64,000 nucleotides of DNA from Anaeromyxobacter paludicola (lineage in GTDB: Bacteria > Myxococcota > Myxococcia > Myxococcales > Anaeromyxobacteraceae), in NCBI RefSeq assembly GCF_023169965.1, contig NZ_AP025592.1:1736001-1800000 (forward strand), written 5' to 3'. Position 1 is the stretch's first letter; each line of letters opens with the position of its first letter. The position numbers were made by a program, and so were the translations under genes. Shown here piece after piece: positions 8,431 through 17,291 of the stretch. Under the pieces are notes generated by a model. The model had not been told where the DNA came from. It saw only the letters and a program-made list of their open reading frames with translations, and ran no database searches.

Positions 8431-9105
8431 CTAGCCCGGCCGCCGCTTCGCCGCGCCGCGACCCCGTGACGGCGCGGCGGAGCGGTCCTGTCTCCCCTCC
8501 CCCACCACCACCCGCTCCAGCGCGTCGGCCGCGCGCCGGAGGCTCGGGCCCGCGCCGTTCGAGGAGAGCCGCCGCGCGGTCCGCAGGGCCTTCTTGCCGG
8601 CGTGCAGCACGACGCGCGGGTCCTCGTGGCACGCCCGCCAGGCCGGCCCTTCGCCGAACGGCGCGCGCGGGAACGGGTCGAGCCTGGCGCCGCGCTCGAG
8701 GCTCAGGACGGGGGCGCCCTCGAGCCGCTCGGCGAAGGCCCGCAGGGCCGGCGCCACGCCCTCCTCCAGCACCCTCGCCGCGAGGGCCTCGCGCGTCGCC
8801 CGCTGCCCGCCGGCCTCTTGCACCCGGTTCGCCAGGTCGAGCGCCGGCTCCACGAACGCCGCGCCGAAGGCGTGCGCCATGAGCTTGAGCCGGAGCGCGA
8901 GCTCGGAGCGGAGCGCGCCGGCCCCGCCCTCGCGGGCGAGGGCGTCGGCGAGGAGCTCGTCGAGCACCGAGACCAGGCAGTCTCCCGCGTGCTCCCCGTC
9001 CACCTGCCAGAGCCGCCGGGCCTCCGCGTCGCAGCGCTCCGGGGTGTCGCAGTCGGCGATCTGCTCGAGGGCGCGGCGGACTTCCTGGCGGTGCTTGCGG
9101 ATCAT
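8431..9105 (-). CDS. Hypothetical helical protein
   Basis: 224 residues from the ATG at 9105 (MIRKHRQEVRRALEQIADCD). It is Ala/Leu/Arg-rich and predicted all-helical, without signal peptide or membrane span, and ends in a Lys/Arg-rich tail. The segment reading HAGKKALRTARRLSSNGAGP could bind nucleic acid or an acidic partner, but no family is recognised. It converges with the secreted-lipoprotein gene, the two stops being 4 bp apart, and lies downstream of the Tad operon. Codon use matches its neighbours, which supports it being a real gene. Confidence 0.6.
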   Translation of the reverse strand: MIRKHRQEVRRALEQIADCDTPERCDAEARRLWQVDGEHAGDCLVSVLDELLADALAREGGAGALRSELALRLKLMAHAFGAAFVEPALDLANRVQEAGGQRATREALAARVLEEGVAPALRAFAERLEGAPVLSLERGARLDPFPRAPFGEGPAWRACHEDPRVVLHAGKKALRTARRLSSNGAGPSLRRAADALERVVVGEGRQDRSAAPSRGRGAAKRRPG

Positions 9106-9283
9106 GCGGGGGCGCCTCGCGGGGGCTGCGGCCGGTGTGCCCGCGGCGTCGTGGACGCGGGCTGGACGCGCGGCGCAGCCGCCGCCGGCGCGGAGCGCCG
9201 GCACGCCGTCCCCGGCTGAAGGTACTCACGCCGGGGGTGGATGCAGGGGGCAGGCGGGCGTGGAGGAACGCAGCACCGTGAGC

Positions 9284-10306
9284 CTACTCGATGAGCCGCG
9301 GCGTCGCCGAGACGCCGAAGTTCGGGCACCACTTCTCCTCGGGCTCCACGATCTTGCACTCCACGCTCATCCAGGCGGGCGGGTCGTCCTTGTTGCTGGC
9401 CGCCAGGTGCAGCGTGAAGAGCGCGAACCCGGTGACGACGGGATCCTGGACGAACCTGGGGGCGTTGATGTCGCAGTTGACGGCCTGCACGAGGGGCAGC
9501 GTGATCTCCTTGCCGTTCCAGGGGAGCAGCGCGTCCCAGAGCTTGCTCGGGATGTCGGCGCCGTTCTGGACGGGGATGGGGTCGCCCGTGTGGACGGGGT
9601 AGCAGGCGTTCGGATCGCCGTTGATCACGCTCAGGATCTTCGTGGCCGCCTCGGCGTTCGCCTGCATGCCGGAGAGCAGACTGGTGAGCCCCCACGTGTC
9701 GGCGGTGTCGTTCTTGAGGTAGAGATCCGTGCCGCAGTTCACGCCGCCATCGGGAGACCTCACGCGGCAGTCGGGCAGCGCAAACGGCAGCGAGCACTGG
9801 CCGCAAGGGCCACCCACCACCCCGATCGCATTCGCCGAGACGCCGGTGGTGGTCTCCGCGCCCAGCAGCTTGTTCATGAACACCGCGACGGAGGAGTTGG
9901 TGGCCGCGGCGCCGCGGCTCGCCACCACGCGGACCGCGCTGATCTGCTTGTACTCGGAGTCCGGCAACGCACTGAACGCCCACTGGTCGGAGCCGGGCGC
10001 GGTCTCGACCATCGTGCCGAGGGTGATGTCGGCGTCCGCGAGCTGCACGTTGAGGCGATCGCTGGTGTGGCGCTTCGAGAAGTCCTTCGCCAGCTGCCGG
10101 GCGCGCGCCGGCGCCGTCTCGTTTCCGGTCAGCTCGCGCGCCCCCGCGAGCGCCGCCGCGTCCGCCGCGTTCTGGAGCTGGCCCCTCACCTCCATGAGAT
10201 GGCCCACGTTGATGGCCAGCGCGAGGAAGGCGGCGAGGCCGCCGATGATGAGGGCCACCAGAACCGCCGTGACGCCTCGTTCCGCCCTGCTGCCGCGCGC
10301 GCTCAT
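9284..10306 (-). CDS. tadG: TadG-like Tad pilus assembly protein
   Basis: 340 residues. The N-terminus reads RAERGVTAVLVALIIGGLAA, a pilin-like transmembrane helix behind a Gly that resembles a prepilin cleavage site, although the usual Glu at +5 is missing. The TadE/TadG signature follows (INVGHLMEVRGQLQNAADAA, then ALAGARELTG). The large C-terminal domain is extracytoplasmic and carries Cys pairs (GGPCGQCSLPFALPDCRVRS). TadG-type proteins are anchored minor components of Tad secretion. It is the last clear tad gene of the operon, 25 bp after the small lipoprotein gene. Confidence 0.85.
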   Translation of the reverse strand: MSARGSRAERGVTAVLVALIIGGLAAFLALAINVGHLMEVRGQLQNAADAAALAGARELTGNETAPARARQLAKDFSKRHTSDRLNVQLADADITLGTMVETAPGSDQWAFSALPDSEYKQISAVRVVASRGAAATNSSVAVFMNKLLGAETTTGVSANAIGVVGGPCGQCSLPFALPDCRVRSPDGGVNCGTDLYLKNDTADTWGLTSLLSGMQANAEAATKILSVINGDPNACYPVHTGDPIPVQNGADIPSKLWDALLPWNGKEITLPLVQAVNCDINAPRFVQDPVVTGFALFTLHLAASNKDDPPAWMSVECKIVEPEEKWCPNFGVSATPRLIE

Positions 10307-10331
10307 CGAGCTCCTCCTCGGGCCTGCCGCC

Positions 10332-10658
10332 TCACTGCTTGGGCACGGAAGGCGGCGGCAGGCTGGCCTGCCGCGCCACGTTCTGCTGCGGTGCGATCAG
10401 GAGCACCGGCTCGTCCTTCACCTTGGAGTCCTTCGGCGCGAGGCTCTGGCGATAGCCCTGCGCGATGATGTCCGCCTCCTGGGCGTCGAGGCCACGGACC
10501 GCCTGGGCCTGACCCGCCGCGGGCGTCCTGGCGCGCTGCGACGCGAGGGCCTCCCCGTAGGCGCGCCCTTGCGTGGGGGTGATGTGCTGCCGGGCGCCAC
10601 AGCCCGCCAGGGCGGCGAAGGCGACGAGGAGCACGAGCTTCATCGAAGGCTGGTCCAT
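10332..10658 (-). CDS. Small lipoprotein inside the Tad operon
   Basis: 108 residues. The ATG at 10658 has GAGG at good spacing; an internal Met at 10643 would give a cleaner signal peptide (MKLVLLVAFAALAGCGARQH), so the start is uncertain. The mature part is short and polar (GEALASQRARTPAAGQAQAV; DIIAQGYRQSLAPKDSKVKD). It lies 7 bp after tadD and 25 bp before tadG. Tad systems often include a small outer-membrane lipoprotein beside the secretin (such as RcpB), and this could fill that place, but no sequence similarity is claimed. Confidence 0.7.
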   Translation of the reverse strand: MDQPSMKLVLLVAFAALAGCGARQHITPTQGRAYGEALASQRARTPAAGQAQAVRGLDAQEADIIAQGYRQSLAPKDSKVKDEPVLLIAPQQNVARQASLPPPSVPKQ

Positions 10659-10665
10659 GGCGTCC

Positions 10666-11418
10666 TCACGATCGGGAATCGGGCTCTGCCACCGCGGGCT
10701 TTCCGAGCTTCCGGGCGGCGTGGTCGAGGTTGGCCCGGGCACGCTCGAGGGCCGGATCGGCGCGGACCGCCTCGCGGTAGAGCTGATACGCTTGGGCGAG
10801 GTTGCCCTGGCGCTCATAGGCGAACCCGAGGTTGTTCTTCGCCTCCGCGGGCGTGCCGCCCATCTGGAACTGCTCAGCGGCCCCGGCGAAGTCGCCCGTG
10901 CGCGCCAGGGCAAACCCGAGGTTGTTCCGGATCCGGGGCTGGGTGGGATCCGCCCGGAGCGCCTCCTGCAGCACGGGGACCGCGTCGCGGGCCCGGCCGT
11001 GAGCGAAGAGCGAGAAGCCGAGGTTGTTGAGGTAGCCGGCGTTGCCGGGCACGAGCTCGACGGCCTTGCGGTGCTCGGCGATCGACTCGCCCGTCCGCCC
11101 CACCCGGTCGTAGAGGAGCCCCAGCGCCGCGTGCGCCGCGGCCGACCTCGGCAGCTTCCGGACCGCCTCCTCCAGGTCGGCCTGCGCCTCCTTCAGGAGC
11201 CCCTGCTCCCGGTACACGATGCCTCGCAGCGCCACGACGTCAGCGTCGGCCGGGTCCTCGGCGTGAAGCGACTGCACCAGCGGAAACGCCTGGGACCAGT
11301 CGCCGCGGCGGACGAGCTCGGCGGCCATCGCCTTTCGTGCGACGTAGCCGCCCTGTTGCGGGGGGGCGTGGGCGCAGCCGAGGGCGAGGAGAGCGGCGAG
11401 GACGAGGGGCGAACGCAT
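10666..11418 (-). CDS. tadD: TadD-like TPR lipoprotein
   Basis: 250 residues, with a lipoprotein signal (MRSPLVLAALLALGCAHAPP, Cys15) followed by about five to six TPR units (for example ALRGIVYREQGLLKEAQADL, AHAALGLLYDRVGRTGESIA, YLNNLGFSLFAHGRARDAVP, RNNLGFALARTGDFAGAAEQ). TadD proteins are TPR lipoproteins needed for Tad pilus biogenesis, probably helping assembly of the outer-membrane parts. It lies 6 bp after tadC and 7 bp before the small lipoprotein, so translation is probably coupled or closely linked. Confidence 0.9.
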   Translation of the reverse strand: MRSPLVLAALLALGCAHAPPQQGGYVARKAMAAELVRRGDWSQAFPLVQSLHAEDPADADVVALRGIVYREQGLLKEAQADLEEAVRKLPRSAAAHAALGLLYDRVGRTGESIAEHRKAVELVPGNAGYLNNLGFSLFAHGRARDAVPVLQEALRADPTQPRIRNNLGFALARTGDFAGAAEQFQMGGTPAEAKNNLGFAYERQGNLAQAYQLYREAVRADPALERARANLDHAARKLGKPAVAEPDSRS

Positions 11419-11424
11419 GGGCTT

Positions 11425-12360
11425 CTACCTTGCTCCGAGCGCGGGCAGGAGCGAACGGGCGACGTTGACCATTGCCGGGCCCACCACGACGGCCAGGAGG
11501 GAGGGTAGGATGAAGAGCACGAGCGGAACCGTCATCCGGACCGAGACGTAGGCGGCCCGCTCCTCGGCGCGCTGCATGCGCCGGGTGCGGATTCCGTCGC
11601 CCTGGATCCGGAGCGCGAGGCCGACGCTGGTTCCGAACATCTCGGTCTGCGTGAGGGTCGCGGCGAGCGACTTGAGCTCCGCGACCCCGGTCCGCTCCGC
11701 GAGCCGGCGGAAGGCCTCGACGCGCGGGAGCCCGGCGTTCACCTCCATCGCGGTCAGCGCGAGCTCGGCGCCGAGCAGCGGATAGGCGCCCTTGATCTCC
11801 TGCGTGACGCGCTGCAGGGCGCCGTCGAGCCCGAGCCCGGCCTCGACACAGGTGACGAGCAGGTCGAGGCTGTCCGGCAGGGCGCGCTCGATGGCCGCCT
11901 GCCGGCCGGCGATCCTGCTGGTGAGCCAGACCGCCGGGCCGTAGAACCCCGCGGCGAAGGCGAGGACCGCGGCCGCCGGGAGGAGGGGCCGGCTCAAGCC
12001 CAGGCGCCCCTCCAGCCAGAATACCGAGAGGGTCAGGCACAGGGCGAGGAAGACCCGGCATCCCAGATAGATCTCCGAAGCATAGGCGCCGCGGAGCCCG
12101 CCCTGGGCGAGGCGGAGGCGCAGCCGCGAGAGCTCCTCGGCCTGCACCGGCCGCGCGATGCGTGCGAGCGGGCTCAGGCCCTGGGCCAGCAGGCTCTTCA
12201 GCTCCACGCTGGCGCTCTCGGGCTCCGGCGCGAGGTCCTTACGGAGGCGCCGTTTGAGCACGTCGCCGCGCGCGAAGAGGGTCACGACGCTGGCGGAGAA
12301 GGCGGCCAGCGCCCCGGCGGCGAGCAGCGAAGCGGCGAAGAGGGTGGGCTCGAGGCGCAC
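11425..12360 (-). CDS. tadC: Tad pilus inner-membrane platform protein TadC
   Basis: 311 residues with the type II secretion F domain. It has hydrophobic segments near 8-30, 105-150 and a C-terminal pair around VRMTVPLVLFILPSLLAVVV. The cytoplasmic core has the family pattern LPDSLDLLVTCVEAGLGLDG (about 165-184), AFRRLAERTGVAELKSLAAT and TQTEMFGTSVGLALRIQGDG. With TadB it forms the inner-membrane platform that the CpaF ATPase acts on. It lies 7 bp after tadB. Confidence 0.93.
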   Translation of the reverse strand: MRLEPTLFAASLLAAGALAAFSASVVTLFARGDVLKRRLRKDLAPEPESASVELKSLLAQGLSPLARIARPVQAEELSRLRLRLAQGGLRGAYASEIYLGCRVFLALCLTLSVFWLEGRLGLSRPLLPAAAVLAFAAGFYGPAVWLTSRIAGRQAAIERALPDSLDLLVTCVEAGLGLDGALQRVTQEIKGAYPLLGAELALTAMEVNAGLPRVEAFRRLAERTGVAELKSLAATLTQTEMFGTSVGLALRIQGDGIRTRRMQRAEERAAYVSVRMTVPLVLFILPSLLAVVVGPAMVNVARSLLPALGAR

Positions 12361-12367
12361 GGTCGTC

Positions 12368-13330
12368 TCACACGTCGATGCGGATCATCTGCTTCATCCA
12401 GAGGAACCCGGCGGCCCAGAGGAGGCAGGCGGTCCCCAGGATCCGCTGGCCGAGGGGATCCGCCACGAGCGGCTTCAGGTACCCGGGGTTGATGAGCTGC
12501 AGCAGCAAGGCCATCAGGAGGGGAAGGAGCCCGAGGACCAGGGCCGACGCGCGCCCCTCGGCGGTGAGCGCCCGGAGCTTGCCCTGGAAACGGTAACGCG
12601 CCCGGATCGTCTCGGCGATGTTGGACAAGATCTCGGCCAGGTTGCCGCCGGTCTCCTTCTGGATGATGGTCGAGATGGCGAAGATCTTGAGGTCGCCGTT
12701 CCCCGGCGCCCTGCCCGCCATCTGGAGCACGGCCTGCTCCAGGCTGAGCCCCAGCTTCTGCTCCTCGAAGGCGCGGCCGAACTCCACGCTGACGGGCTCC
12801 GGCATCTCGGTGGCGACGATCCGGAACGAACCCGAGATGGCGTGCCCCGCCCTGAGCGAGCGCGCCATCATCTCGAGCGCCTCCGGGAGCTGCTCCGAGA
12901 TCTTGCGGCTGCGGCGGTCCCGGGCGATGTCCAGGAACAGGAAGGGCAGGCAGACCCCGCCGGCGCAGGACAGGATCGTGAGGAACGGACCCAGCCGGAG
13001 CGCCACGCCTGCCACCAGCGCGGCGAGCCCGCTCAGCGCGGCGTACCCGAGCAACTGCGCGACGGTGACCCGCGAGTAGGTCTGCTCGAGCAGCTGCGCC
13101 AGCCGCGGCGCCCAGGTGGTGTGGCGGAGCATTTGGTCGAGCCCGGGGTTGGAGGCGAAGCGCGCCTCCCGAAGCAGGGCGGACTCCCCTGGCAGCCCCT
13201 CGCCGAGCGTCTGCAGCCGCCGGCGCAAGGCGCCGCTGCGCCGATCGTCCCAGTAGCGCCAGGCCTGGCGAGCGGCCTCCACGACCGCCACCAGCGCCAG
13301 CGCGAGGAGGAGGATGAAGAGCTGTTGCAT
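12368..13330 (-). CDS. tadB: Tad pilus inner-membrane platform protein TadB
   Basis: 320 residues with an N-terminal membrane helix (FILLLALALVAVVEAARQAW), paired helices near 95-140 and the T2SSF domain: LPEALEMMARSLRAGHAISG, then FGRAFEEQKLGLSLEQAVLQ, then ISTIIQKETGGNLAEILSNI. The C-terminus has further membrane segments (LVLGLLPLLMALLLQLINPG). Its start directly abuts the cpaF stop (TGA then ATG, no gap), which suggests translational coupling with the ATPase. Confidence 0.93.
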   Translation of the reverse strand: MQQLFILLLALALVAVVEAARQAWRYWDDRRSGALRRRLQTLGEGLPGESALLREARFASNPGLDQMLRHTTWAPRLAQLLEQTYSRVTVAQLLGYAALSGLAALVAGVALRLGPFLTILSCAGGVCLPFLFLDIARDRRSRKISEQLPEALEMMARSLRAGHAISGSFRIVATEMPEPVSVEFGRAFEEQKLGLSLEQAVLQMAGRAPGNGDLKIFAISTIIQKETGGNLAEILSNIAETIRARYRFQGKLRALTAEGRASALVLGLLPLLMALLLQLINPGYLKPLVADPLGQRILGTACLLWAAGFLWMKQMIRIDV

Positions 13331-14662
13331 TCAGCGCCCCAGGTGCTTCGCGAGCTCCTTCGCCGGGTCCACCCCGGCGCGCTCGATTCGGTCCATGACG
13401 CGGGGGCGGATCCCGCAGGAGACGAACCGCCCCAGGACCTTCCCCGTCGCGTCCACGCCCTTCTGGTCGAAGCGGTAGACCTCCTGCATCGTGATGGTGT
13501 TGCCTTCGCTGCCGGTGATCTCGGTCACGCTCGTGAGCCGTCGGCGCCCGTCGCTGCCACGCGTGAGCTGGACGACGATCTGGATGGCGCGGGAGATCAT
13601 CTGGTGCGTCGACTGCTCGGACAGCGGCACCCCCGCCATGCCGATCATCGCCTCGAGGCGAGTGAGCGCGTCGCGCGGCCCGTTGGCGTGGATGGTCGTC
13701 ATCGAGCCCTCGTGGCCCGTGTTCATGGCCTGGAGCATGTCGAGCACCTCGGCGCCGCGGACCTCGCCGATGACGATCCGGTCGGGCCGCATGCGGAGGC
13801 TGTTCCGGACCAGGTCGCGGGCCATGACCTCGCCCCTCCCCTCCACGTTGGGGGGCCGCGTCTCCAAGCGGACCACGTGCGGCTGCTGCAGCTGGAGCTC
13901 CGCCGAGTCCTCGATGGTGACGATGCGCTCGGTGGGTGGAATGAAGGCGGAGAGCGCGTTCAGCATCGTGGTCTTGCCGGTGCCGGTGCCGCCGCTCACC
14001 AGTATGTTCACCTTCGCGTGGACGCACGCGGCCAGGAAGCCGATGGCCTCCTCCGTCAGGGCGCCCAGCGCCAGGAGGTCGGCGACGCGCAGCGGTCGGA
14101 CGCCGAACCGCCGGATGGAGAGGATAGGCCCGTCGATGGCGAGCGGCGGGATGATGGCGTTGACGCGGGAGCCGTCCGGCAGGCGCGCGTCCACCATCGG
14201 CGAGGTCTCGTCGATGCGCCGCCCGACGCGAGAGACGATCCGGCCGATGACGCGGAGCAGGTGATCGTCGGAGTCGAAGCGGACGCGCGTCAGCTCGAGC
14301 TTGCCCCCGCGCTCGATGTAGACCGTGCTGAAGGTGTTGACGAGGATGTCCGAGATGCCGGGATCCGCGAGCAGCGGCTCCAGCGGGCCCAGCCCGGTCA
14401 CCTCGTCCAGGAGCTCCTGGATCATCCGCTCGCGCTCGGGCTGGTTGAGCGGAAGGCGGGTGTCTGCCACGACCACGGCGAGCGTGGCGCGGAGATCCTC
14501 CCGCAAGCGCTCGGGCGTGAGCTTCTGGAGCGTCTCGAGGTCGAGCTTGTCGATGAGGCGGCGATGCAGCTCCCCCTTCAGCTTGTGGAAGGCCTCGGAG
14601 GGCTCGCCCGCTTCTCCGGCGACCCGCGCGCTGCCCTGCTTGAGCCGCTCACTGAGCTGCAT
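13331..14662 (-). CDS. cpaF: CpaF/TadA secretion ATPase of the Tad pilus
   Basis: 443 residues from ATG at 14662, inside the end of cpaE (14-bp overlap); the upstream in-frame extension looks like cpaE shadow sequence. The type II/IV secretion ATPase domain contains Walker A NILVSGGTGTGKTTMLNALS, the Asp box region RIVTIEDSAELQLQQPHVVR and Walker B with RPDRIVIGEVRGAEVLDMLQ, then the His box region HEGSMTTIHANGPRDALTRL. The hexameric ATPase powers Flp pilin polymerisation at the TadB/TadC platform. All key motifs are intact. Confidence 0.96.
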   Translation of the reverse strand: MQLSERLKQGSARVAGEAGEPSEAFHKLKGELHRRLIDKLDLETLQKLTPERLREDLRATLAVVVADTRLPLNQPERERMIQELLDEVTGLGPLEPLLADPGISDILVNTFSTVYIERGGKLELTRVRFDSDDHLLRVIGRIVSRVGRRIDETSPMVDARLPDGSRVNAIIPPLAIDGPILSIRRFGVRPLRVADLLALGALTEEAIGFLAACVHAKVNILVSGGTGTGKTTMLNALSAFIPPTERIVTIEDSAELQLQQPHVVRLETRPPNVEGRGEVMARDLVRNSLRMRPDRIVIGEVRGAEVLDMLQAMNTGHEGSMTTIHANGPRDALTRLEAMIGMAGVPLSEQSTHQMISRAIQIVVQLTRGSDGRRRLTSVTEITGSEGNTITMQEVYRFDQKGVDATGKVLGRFVSCGIRPRVMDRIERAGVDPAKELAKHLGR

Positions 14663-15806
14663 GGTCGATCCTCCCGAACAGCTTGTGGAAGATCGAGCGG
14701 CGGGGCGCGCCCGCGGCCGCACGCGGCGCGAGCCGCTCCGCGAGCGCGCGGACGTCGCGGACCAGCTCCGACCGCGGCGCCGCCTCGAGCAGCAGGGCGC
14801 CGGCGCGGATGGCCCGCTCCAGGGCCGGATAGTCGTTCCCGATGGTGGCCTCCACGGGCGCGCCGACCGTCTCGGCGATGACCCTGAGGGTGATGTCCGA
14901 GCTCCGCTGGAAGCGGTTCAGCACGAGCAGGACCTTCCCTGGCGGGTAGCCGAGCCGGCCGAGCAGCTCCACGTAGCGGTGGGCGTCACGCACCGCCGGC
15001 ACCTCCTGCGTGAGCACCAGCAGGATGCGGTCGGCGGCGTCGAGGGCGGCGAGCGAGAGGTCGTCGAAGCCGCGGAGCCCGTCCACGATCACGTGCCGGT
15101 AGTGCTGTCGGAGGAACCCCAACAAGGCGGGGATATGGCGGGGCTCGACGCGATCCGCCTCCTGGAGCTTCTCGCTCTGGGCGAGCACCTCGAGCCCCGA
15201 GCGGTGGCGCAGGATGGCCGAGCCCAGCAGCTCGCGATCGAGCCGCCCCAGGTTCCCGAGCACGTCGCTGATGGAGTACCCGCCCGACACGTCGAGGAAC
15301 CCGAGCACGTCCCCCTTGTGGACGTCCAGGTCGAGGACGCAGACCCGCGCTTCGGGACCGTGCAGCACGCCGGCCAGGTTGACCGAAAGCGCGGTGGCGC
15401 CCACGCCTCCCTTCGCCGCCAGCACCACGGTGACCTGGCCGAGCCCCTTCGCCACCGGCGGCCGCACCTGCTCGCGGAGGGCGCGCTGGAGGCGCTCCTC
15501 CTCTCCGGCAACGAGGAACTCGTGCGCCCCGGCCCGCATCGCGTGGAGGATGAGGTCGGCGTCCTTCTTGCCGCCGAGGACGATGACCCTCGCGCCCGCC
15601 GCGGAGAGCGTCGCGATCAGCTCGAAGCCGGCCTGTGGGTCGCGCTCGAGCGACACGACCGCCGCGCACGGCGCTCCGGCCGAGAGATGGTGGCGAGCCC
15701 GGGTGGACTCCTCGGCGGACTCGAAGGGCGCCTCGGGGAGGGCGGCGCGAAGTCCCGCTTCGGTTCCGGCCGCGACCCCGACGAGCAGGATGGTCCCGTT
15801 TTCCAC
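14649..15806 (-). CDS. cpaE: CpaE/TadZ-like Tad pilus localisation ATPase
   Basis: 385 residues from a GTG at 15806 preceded by GGAGG. The N-terminal part (1-120) is an atypical receiver-like fold (TILLVGVAAGTEAGLRAALP; RVIVLGGKKDADLILHAMRA). The C-terminal part is a ParA/MinD-like ATPase with deviant Walker A VLAAKGGVGATALSVNLAG (about 129-147), Walker A' VCVLDLDVHKGDVLGFLDV and a later HVIVDGLRGFDDLSLAALDA. In the P-loop the canonical Lys-Thr pair after GVG is replaced by Ala-Thr, as seen in several CpaE homologues. CpaE/TadZ proteins place the pilus machine at a cell pole. Confidence 0.92.
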   Translation of the reverse strand: MENGTILLVGVAAGTEAGLRAALPEAPFESAEESTRARHHLSAGAPCAAVVSLERDPQAGFELIATLSAAGARVIVLGGKKDADLILHAMRAGAHEFLVAGEEERLQRALREQVRPPVAKGLGQVTVVLAAKGGVGATALSVNLAGVLHGPEARVCVLDLDVHKGDVLGFLDVSGGYSISDVLGNLGRLDRELLGSAILRHRSGLEVLAQSEKLQEADRVEPRHIPALLGFLRQHYRHVIVDGLRGFDDLSLAALDAADRILLVLTQEVPAVRDAHRYVELLGRLGYPPGKVLLVLNRFQRSSDITLRVIAETVGAPVEATIGNDYPALERAIRAGALLLEAAPRSELVRDVRALAERLAPRAAAGAPRRSIFHKLFGRIDHAAQ

Positions 15807-15815
15807 GGCGCCTCC

Positions 15816-17291
15816 TCAATGCGTGAAGCCGCGCGGACCCGCCGCGCCTCGGCTGTCGCCCGGAGCCTCGGTCACGTCCACCGGGCTGCCGTCGAGGCCG
15901 AGCAGGAAGAGCTGCGCGTCGCTGGGATCGTTGAGCTCGAAGTCGGTCGGCAGGTGCGGCGCCTCGTGCGGCGCCACCGGCTCGGCAAGCCGCGCCGTCA
16001 CGAGCACCAACAGCTCGGTCTCGTCTCGCCGGAACTGCGTCGAGCGGAAGAGCGCCCCCAGGATCGGGATCTGCCCCAGCACGGGCACGCGATCGATGGT
16101 GGACCGCACCCGGTCCGACAGCAGCCCGGCGATGGCGAAGCTCTGGCCGTCGCCGAGCCGGACCGTGGTCTCGCTCTGGCGCGAGGTGAGCCCCGGGATG
16201 GTGGTGCCCCCCACGCTGACCGCGAGCGAATTGTCGATGTCGCTCACCTCCGCCTTCAGCTTGAGGTGGATGGTGTTGCTGGCGATCACCGTGGGCGTGA
16301 AGTTGAGGACGATACCGAACTTCTTCCACTCGACCGCGACCTGGCCGAAGGTGGAGGCGAGCGGGATGGGCAGCTCTCCGCCAGCGAGGAACTGCGCCTC
16401 CTGTCCGGTGAGCGTCACGAGAGTCGGCTCCGCGAGCGTCTTCGCGAGGCCGTTCGACTCGAGCAGCGACAGCATGGCGCTGAAGGGGAAGCCCTTCGAG
16501 TTGGAGAGGAACAGCGAGAAGCTGTCCTTGAACTGGGGGGCGTGGACGTCGGGAGGACTGCCGTGGCCGGCAAGGCCGCGCGGCCCGGTACCCGGGATGG
16601 ACGGGTTCTGCGTGGTGTTGAGGAAGTCGCCAGGGTTCACGCCGTGGCCCGTCATTCCGCCGACCAGGGTGCCGTCCGCGGCCTTGTGAAAGAAGTTCAC
16701 CCCCATCTCCCGGAGTCCGGACCGGGAGACCTCGGCGAACCGCACCTCGAGTTGCACCTGCTGGTTCCCGGTCACCTGCACCAGGTTCGCCACCTGGCGG
16801 CTGTGGAGGCGCGCCACCGCGGCGATGCGCTCGGGGAGCCGGACGTCGCTCACCTCACCCGACACCACGACCAGCTCGCCCGCGCCCGAGACCTCCACCT
16901 TCTCGGAAGGGAAGAGCTCCTTCAGCTGACTCCGGAGCGCGTCGAGGTTGCGGGTCACCTGGAGCGCGACGACCAGCGGCTGGTTGTCGCGGTTCCAGAG
17001 GGTCAGATCGGTGTTGCCGATCCCCTTGGCGGTCAGGAGGACCTGGGAGGGCGTGACGACCTTCAGATCGGCGATGGTCGGATCGGCGACCGAGACCCGC
17101 GCGATCTGCTCGGAGATGAGCAGGAGCCGGTTCTGCCCGGCCTCGAGCGCCAGGGCGCGGGCGGCGCCGACCTCGCGATCGATCCGGAGCTGCGGGATTC
17201 CGGCGAGCGGGGCGGGGCCGGCGGGCGGCGGCGCGGCGAGGGTGAGTTGCGGGGCAAGCGTCGCGAGCAGGATGATGAAGGCGAGCTTCAT
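15816..17291 (-). CDS. cpaC: CpaC/RcpA outer-membrane secretin of the Tad pilus
   Basis: 491 residues with a signal peptide (MKLAFIILLATLAPQLTLAA). The pilus-formation N-domain follows (EAGQNRLLLISEQIARVSVA; TAKGIGNTDLTLWNRDNQPL), then a BON-like segment (ELVVVSGEVSDVRLPERIAA). The secretin domain carries EVRFAEVSRSGLREMGVNFF and ends with the secretin signature VPVLGQIPILGALFRSTQFR followed by DETELLVLVTARLAEPV. Secretins form the gated outer-membrane ring through which the Flp pilus passes. The start overlaps the cpaB stop by 4 bp. Confidence 0.95.
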   Translation of the reverse strand: MKLAFIILLATLAPQLTLAAPPPAGPAPLAGIPQLRIDREVGAARALALEAGQNRLLLISEQIARVSVADPTIADLKVVTPSQVLLTAKGIGNTDLTLWNRDNQPLVVALQVTRNLDALRSQLKELFPSEKVEVSGAGELVVVSGEVSDVRLPERIAAVARLHSRQVANLVQVTGNQQVQLEVRFAEVSRSGLREMGVNFFHKAADGTLVGGMTGHGVNPGDFLNTTQNPSIPGTGPRGLAGHGSPPDVHAPQFKDSFSLFLSNSKGFPFSAMLSLLESNGLAKTLAEPTLVTLTGQEAQFLAGGELPIPLASTFGQVAVEWKKFGIVLNFTPTVIASNTIHLKLKAEVSDIDNSLAVSVGGTTIPGLTSRQSETTVRLGDGQSFAIAGLLSDRVRSTIDRVPVLGQIPILGALFRSTQFRRDETELLVLVTARLAEPVAPHEAPHLPTDFELNDPSDAQLFLLGLDGSPVDVTEAPGDSRGAAGPRGFTH